NCBI GenBank assembly: GCA_003537495.1
Contig: DPSB01000293.1
Coordinates: forward strand, 1-7,607
Source of the DNA: Cytophagales bacterium
Lineage (GTDB): Bacteria; Bacteroidota; Bacteroidia; Cytophagales; Cyclobacteriaceae
DNA: 7,607 bases
Direction of reading: 5' to 3'
Positions 5,768 to 7,607 of the stretch are shown in pieces. How positions within the stretch are numbered: the first letter of the stretch is position 1; the number at the start of each line of letters is the position of its first letter. The notes beneath the pieces were generated by a model that was not told where the DNA came from, made no database searches, and saw only the letters and a program-made list of their open reading frames with translations. Both the position numbers and the translations under genes were made by a program.

Positions 5768-5814
5768 TAAGGATGGTCATGCGCAAAATGAGTATAACCA
5801 GTCTCTCATAAATT

Positions 5815-6090
5815 ATGACCATCCATCACCTCAACATAACCATCAGCGGAAAAGTACAAGGTGTTTATTACCGGGCATCTGCCAAACAAAAGGCAGATGA
5901 GTTGGGTGTAAAAGGTTTTGTGCGCAACCAACCTAGTGGTTCGGTTTATATCGAAGCAGAAGCTTCAAACGAGGTATTGCAAAAATTTATGGAATGGTGT
6001 TGGCAAGGCCCGGAACGCGCACAGGTTCAACAAGTAGAAACATCAGAAGCCCCTTTGCAGAATTTTACAGAGTTTGAAGTGCGGAGGTAA
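5815..6090 (+). CDS. acyP: Acylphosphatase
   Basis: Small cytoplasmic enzyme that hydrolyses acyl phosphates such as 1,3-bisphosphoglycerate or carbamoyl phosphate. The 91 residues match the usual length of about 90. The phosphate-binding loop and catalytic residues are in place: SGKVQGVYYR (11-20) with R20, and GFVRNQPSGSV (34-44) with N38, which positions the water. The later family signature GPERAQVQQVE (65-75) is also present, and the protein ends in the usual strand (FTEFEVRR). The ATG at 5815 gives the expected N-terminus, with the first strand HLNITISG. It stands alone on this strand, between the Fic region and a convergent operon. Its physiological substrate cannot be told from sequence. 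Confidence 0.95.
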   Translation: MTIHHLNITISGKVQGVYYRASAKQKADELGVKGFVRNQPSGSVYIEAEASNEVLQKFMEWCWQGPERAQVQQVETSEAPLQNFTEFEVRR

Positions 6091-6117
6091 CCACTATTAC
6101 GGTCAGAGTGACCAATT

Positions 6118-6179
6118 ACCCTCTTCTGTGGAGAGGGTTGCACAAGCCTACGAGAACAGAAAAATTAGTATGGGTGAGG
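6118..6179. repeat. REP-like intergenic repeat, apparently interrupted
   Basis: ACCCTCT (6118-6124) and AGAGGGT (6132-6138) form a perfect 7-bp stem with a 7-base loop, followed by TG. After 31 unrelated bases comes GGGTGAGG (6172-6179). Dispersed repeats of the form CCCTCTCC-loop-GGAGAGGGTTGGGGTGAGG are common between bacterial genes, and this stretch looks like one with an insertion between GAGGGTTG and GGGTGAGG. It lies between convergent genes, where the hairpin could also act as a two-way terminator. The match is from memory of the repeat's form. Confidence 0.5.
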
Positions 6180-6182
6180 CAC

Positions 6183-6202
6183 AGTGAGGTTATCAACTCA
6201 CT
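6183..6202 (-). terminator. Hairpin over the GGGP synthase stop codon
   Basis: AGTGAG (6183-6188) pairs with CTCACT (6197-6202). With a bulged G, TT (6190-6191) also pairs with AA (6195-6196), giving an eight-pair stem and 3-base loop that includes the stop of the minus-strand gene. Reading on the minus strand, a run of five Ts appears only about 18 bases later, so terminator strength is doubtful. Confidence 0.3.
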
Positions 6203-6962
6203 TTCTTGCCTCTACACTCTGATTCCAATCGTATACACGATCACTAATTTCAGTAAGCAGATCAGGATCTTTTTCCAACGCATTGCCAATCACAATCAGG
6301 TCAGCTCCGGCTTCTAACGCATTCAATGCTTTTTGACTCGTGTTAATTCCACCACCTACAATCAATGGAACGTTTACAGATTTGCGGACCGTGCTGATCA
6401 TCTTTGCGCTGATCTCGCGCTCGGCACCACTGCCGGCATCCATGTAAATAAGTTTTAGTCCCAGCATTTCACCCGCCATCGCAGTACAAGCAGCAAGTGA
6501 GTATTTGTCTTCGGGTATTGGTGTAGTGTTGCTAATGTATGCTACCGAAGTGGTCTTACCGGAATTGATAAGCATATATCCGGTGGGCATAATTTCCAAT
6601 CTATTATTCTTTAGTATGGGTGCAGCTACTACATGTTGACCAATTAATAAATCGGGGTTGCGACCAGAGATCAGCGATAAAAACAAAATTGCATCCGCAG
6701 AAGGATCGATTTGTAATGAGCTTCCCGGAAACAAAACCACCGGCAGCGAAACTGTTTCTTTGATATGTTTGATTACTTCAGCCAGGTTGGTAGTAGTAAC
6801 AAGGCTACCGCCTACAAAAAAGAAATCGATGCAGTTTTCTGTTGCGAGTCGGATTAACGTATTTAATCGGGATGGATCTTCAATCTTATCTGGATCAACC
6901 AAAACAGCAATTGATTTTTTACCAAGCTTGTGCCGCTCTTGCAGCGTATCAAGAATCTTCAT
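6198..6962 (-). CDS. Geranylgeranylglyceryl phosphate synthase (GGGPS/PcrB family)
   Basis: TIM-barrel prenyltransferase that joins a polyprenyl diphosphate, usually geranylgeranyl, to sn-glycerol 1-phosphate through an ether bond. This is the first committed step of archaeal-type ether lipids, and related group II enzymes occur in Bacteroidota. The 254 residues show the family motifs in order: VDPDK (22-26), VGGS (50-53), FPGSS (78-82), FLSLISGRNPDLLIG (94-108), MPTGYMLI (125-132), YMDAGSGA (173-180), VGGGI (202-206) and GNALE (226-230). The YMDAGSGA element has Asp175 where archaeal enzymes carry Glu. Its ATG overlaps the preceding minus-strand gene by 14 bases, so it is the third gene of that operon. 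No other ether-lipid gene is in the window, and the product's role in bacteria is not settled. Confidence 0.93.
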   Translation of the reverse strand: MKILDTLQERHKLGKKSIAVLVDPDKIEDPSRLNTLIRLATENCIDFFFVGGSLVTTTNLAEVIKHIKETVSLPVVLFPGSSLQIDPSADAILFLSLISGRNPDLLIGQHVVAAPILKNNRLEIMPTGYMLINSGKTTSVAYISNTTPIPEDKYSLAACTAMAGEMLGLKLIYMDAGSGAEREISAKMISTVRKSVNVPLIVGGGINTSQKALNALEAGADLIVIGNALEKDPDLLTEISDRVYDWNQSVEARK

Positions 6963-7347
6963 GCTTTTGCTTGCGGTTACTGAGGTATTCGGCTAATTTA
7001 TCTTTTGCTATGTCGAGTAATATTACGGTTGCCTGGCTAACCAATCGTTCGCCAATCTGCGAGATGAAAGATGGTGGTGAGTAAGTGGGTACGGGCTCAA
7101 AGTCAGGTTCAGTATTCTGAACCGCAGCTTTTGCTTTTACTTTGTTCTTTTTCTTTTTCGATGAACCAAGTTGCGAAACAATCAGGTACGTAACCGCCAG
7201 CGCGCCTCCGATAATTAACGCATTTTTTACTGCCTTTTCAGTTTTGTCTGACATTGCTTTTACTTCGCGCTCAAGTTCTTGCTTGTGGCGCTGCGAAGCT
7301 TCTATTAATCTTTTCTTTTCCGGGTCCTGTGTTTCGAGCAGTTCCAT
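6949..7347 (-). CDS. Unrecognised one-helix membrane protein with charged coiled N-terminus
   Basis: A 132-residue protein I cannot assign to a named family, with an architecture like YtxH or ElaB/YqjD-type membrane-anchored stress proteins. Residues about 8-40 form a charged helix (EKKRLIEASQRHKQELEREV), followed by a transmembrane helix (about 42-60, NALIIGGALAVTYLIVSQL), a basic patch SSKKKKNKVKAK (62-73), a Pro-rich linker (80-93), and an amphipathic C-terminal helix (about 94-124, including QATVILLDIAKDKLAEYL). The start at 7347 lies two bases after the upstream stop, which favours it over the internal ATG at codon 32. The end overlaps GGGP synthase by 14 bases. Position between a holin-like membrane protein and a lipid enzyme suggests a cell-envelope role, but this is inference. 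Confidence 0.8.
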   Translation of the reverse strand: MELLETQDPEKKRLIEASQRHKQELEREVKAMSDKTEKAVKNALIIGGALAVTYLIVSQLGSSKKKKNKVKAKAAVQNTEPDFEPVPTYSPPSFISQIGERLVSQATVILLDIAKDKLAEYLSNRKQKHEDS

Positions 7348-7349
7348 AA

Positions 7350-7607
7350 CTATTTTTCTTTTCGTTTCATCAGTTTGGTCATGTACTGCTCAAACTTATG
7401 ACTGAGATTTTTTCGGAAGATAATGAAAACAATACAAGGCACTCCGTAAATACCGGCCACAATCCAATAGCCTGCATAAGGTTGTTCAAAAAATCCGTTA
7501 AGGAAGTGTGCCAGTCCTACACTGAAGAATAATAAAAACAAAATTGAAAGCAACAGAATGGCTGTTATCATCAGTGCCTGTGCCAATACGCGTGCAACAT
7601 CCTCGCG
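7350..7607 (-). CDS. Holin-X/DUF1469-like membrane protein (5' partial)
   Basis: C-terminal part of an integral membrane protein resembling the 'phage holin family' (Phage_holin_3_6, formerly Actinobacterial Holin-X), which is chromosomal and widespread despite its name. The frame is open to the right edge, so the real start is outside; a TTG at 7586 is probably internal, because the residues before it (REDVARVLAQAL) continue the amphipathic helix that normally precedes the first membrane segment. Two membrane helices are visible: one from LMITAILLLSILFLLFFSVGLA and a second from YWIVAGIYGVPCIVFIIF, separated by a short HFLNGFFEQPYAG loop. The C-terminus is basic (KLMKRKEK). It is the first visible gene of the minus-strand operon. 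No lysis gene or other phage gene is nearby, so a lysis function is unlikely. Confidence 0.75.
   Translation of the reverse strand, partial: REDVARVLAQALMITAILLLSILFLLFFSVGLAHFLNGFFEQPYAGYWIVAGIYGVPCIVFIIFRKNLSHKFEQYMTKLMKRKEK

Noticed and set aside
6108..6317. 69-codon plus-strand frame over the intergenic repeat and the end of GGGP synthase
   Set aside because: Starts inside the repeat and runs antisense through a well-supported gene.
6658..7084. Plus-strand frames of 112 and 80 codons opposite the minus-strand operon
   Set aside because: Antisense shadows of GGGP synthase and its neighbour.
7350..7607. Prophage lysis cassette suggested by the holin-like protein
   Set aside because: No endolysin, integrase or structural phage gene nearby; the family is commonly chromosomal.

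Overview
The window looks like chromosomal DNA from a Bacteroidota bacterium, most likely of the Cytophagales type. This is inferred from three things: an ECF sigma factor paired with an RskA-type anti-sigma factor, a bacterial geranylgeranylglyceryl phosphate synthase of the kind seen in this phylum, and AT-rich gene leaders with few Shine-Dalgarno sequences but occasional TAnnTTTG-like promoter boxes. I cannot name a species.

Layout, left to right. (1) 1-1277 (+): an ECF sigma factor cut by the left edge, translationally coupled (ATGA) to a membrane anti-sigma factor. (2) 1379-2050 (+): two very small single-helix membrane proteins not previously listed as long ORFs, in the same frame and sharing a K-x-Y-Y-x-x-x-R start, followed by a secreted lysine-rich protein with a C-terminal CxxC. 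The last gene ends inside its own intrinsic terminator, and a perfect 13-bp inverted repeat follows. (3) 2207-4485 (+): deoC (TTG start) and a GAPN-like aldehyde dehydrogenase overlapping as TAATG. The product of the first enzyme, glyceraldehyde 3-phosphate, is the likely substrate of the second. (4) 4561-5681 (+): a small toxin-antitoxin style module, with a VbhA-like antitoxin overlapping a class I Fic AMP-transferase, then an unrecognised two-helix membrane protein. (5) 5815-6090 (+): acylphosphatase. (6) 6198-7607 (-): a convergent operon of a holin-X-like membrane protein (cut by the right edge), an unrecognised one-helix membrane protein and GGGP synthase.

The most interesting points are the tandem microproteins at 1379-1639; the dehydrogenase, which keeps the catalytic Cys but has Gly where nearly all aldehyde dehydrogenases have the general-base Glu; the compact Fic module with a possible membrane companion; and an intergenic repeat at 6118-6179 that seems to be split by about 31 bases. 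No tRNA, rRNA, CRISPR array, transposase or phage integrase was seen. I do not see clear proof of a wholly new system; the microprotein/secreted-protein block behind the sigma factor is the best candidate for undescribed biology.
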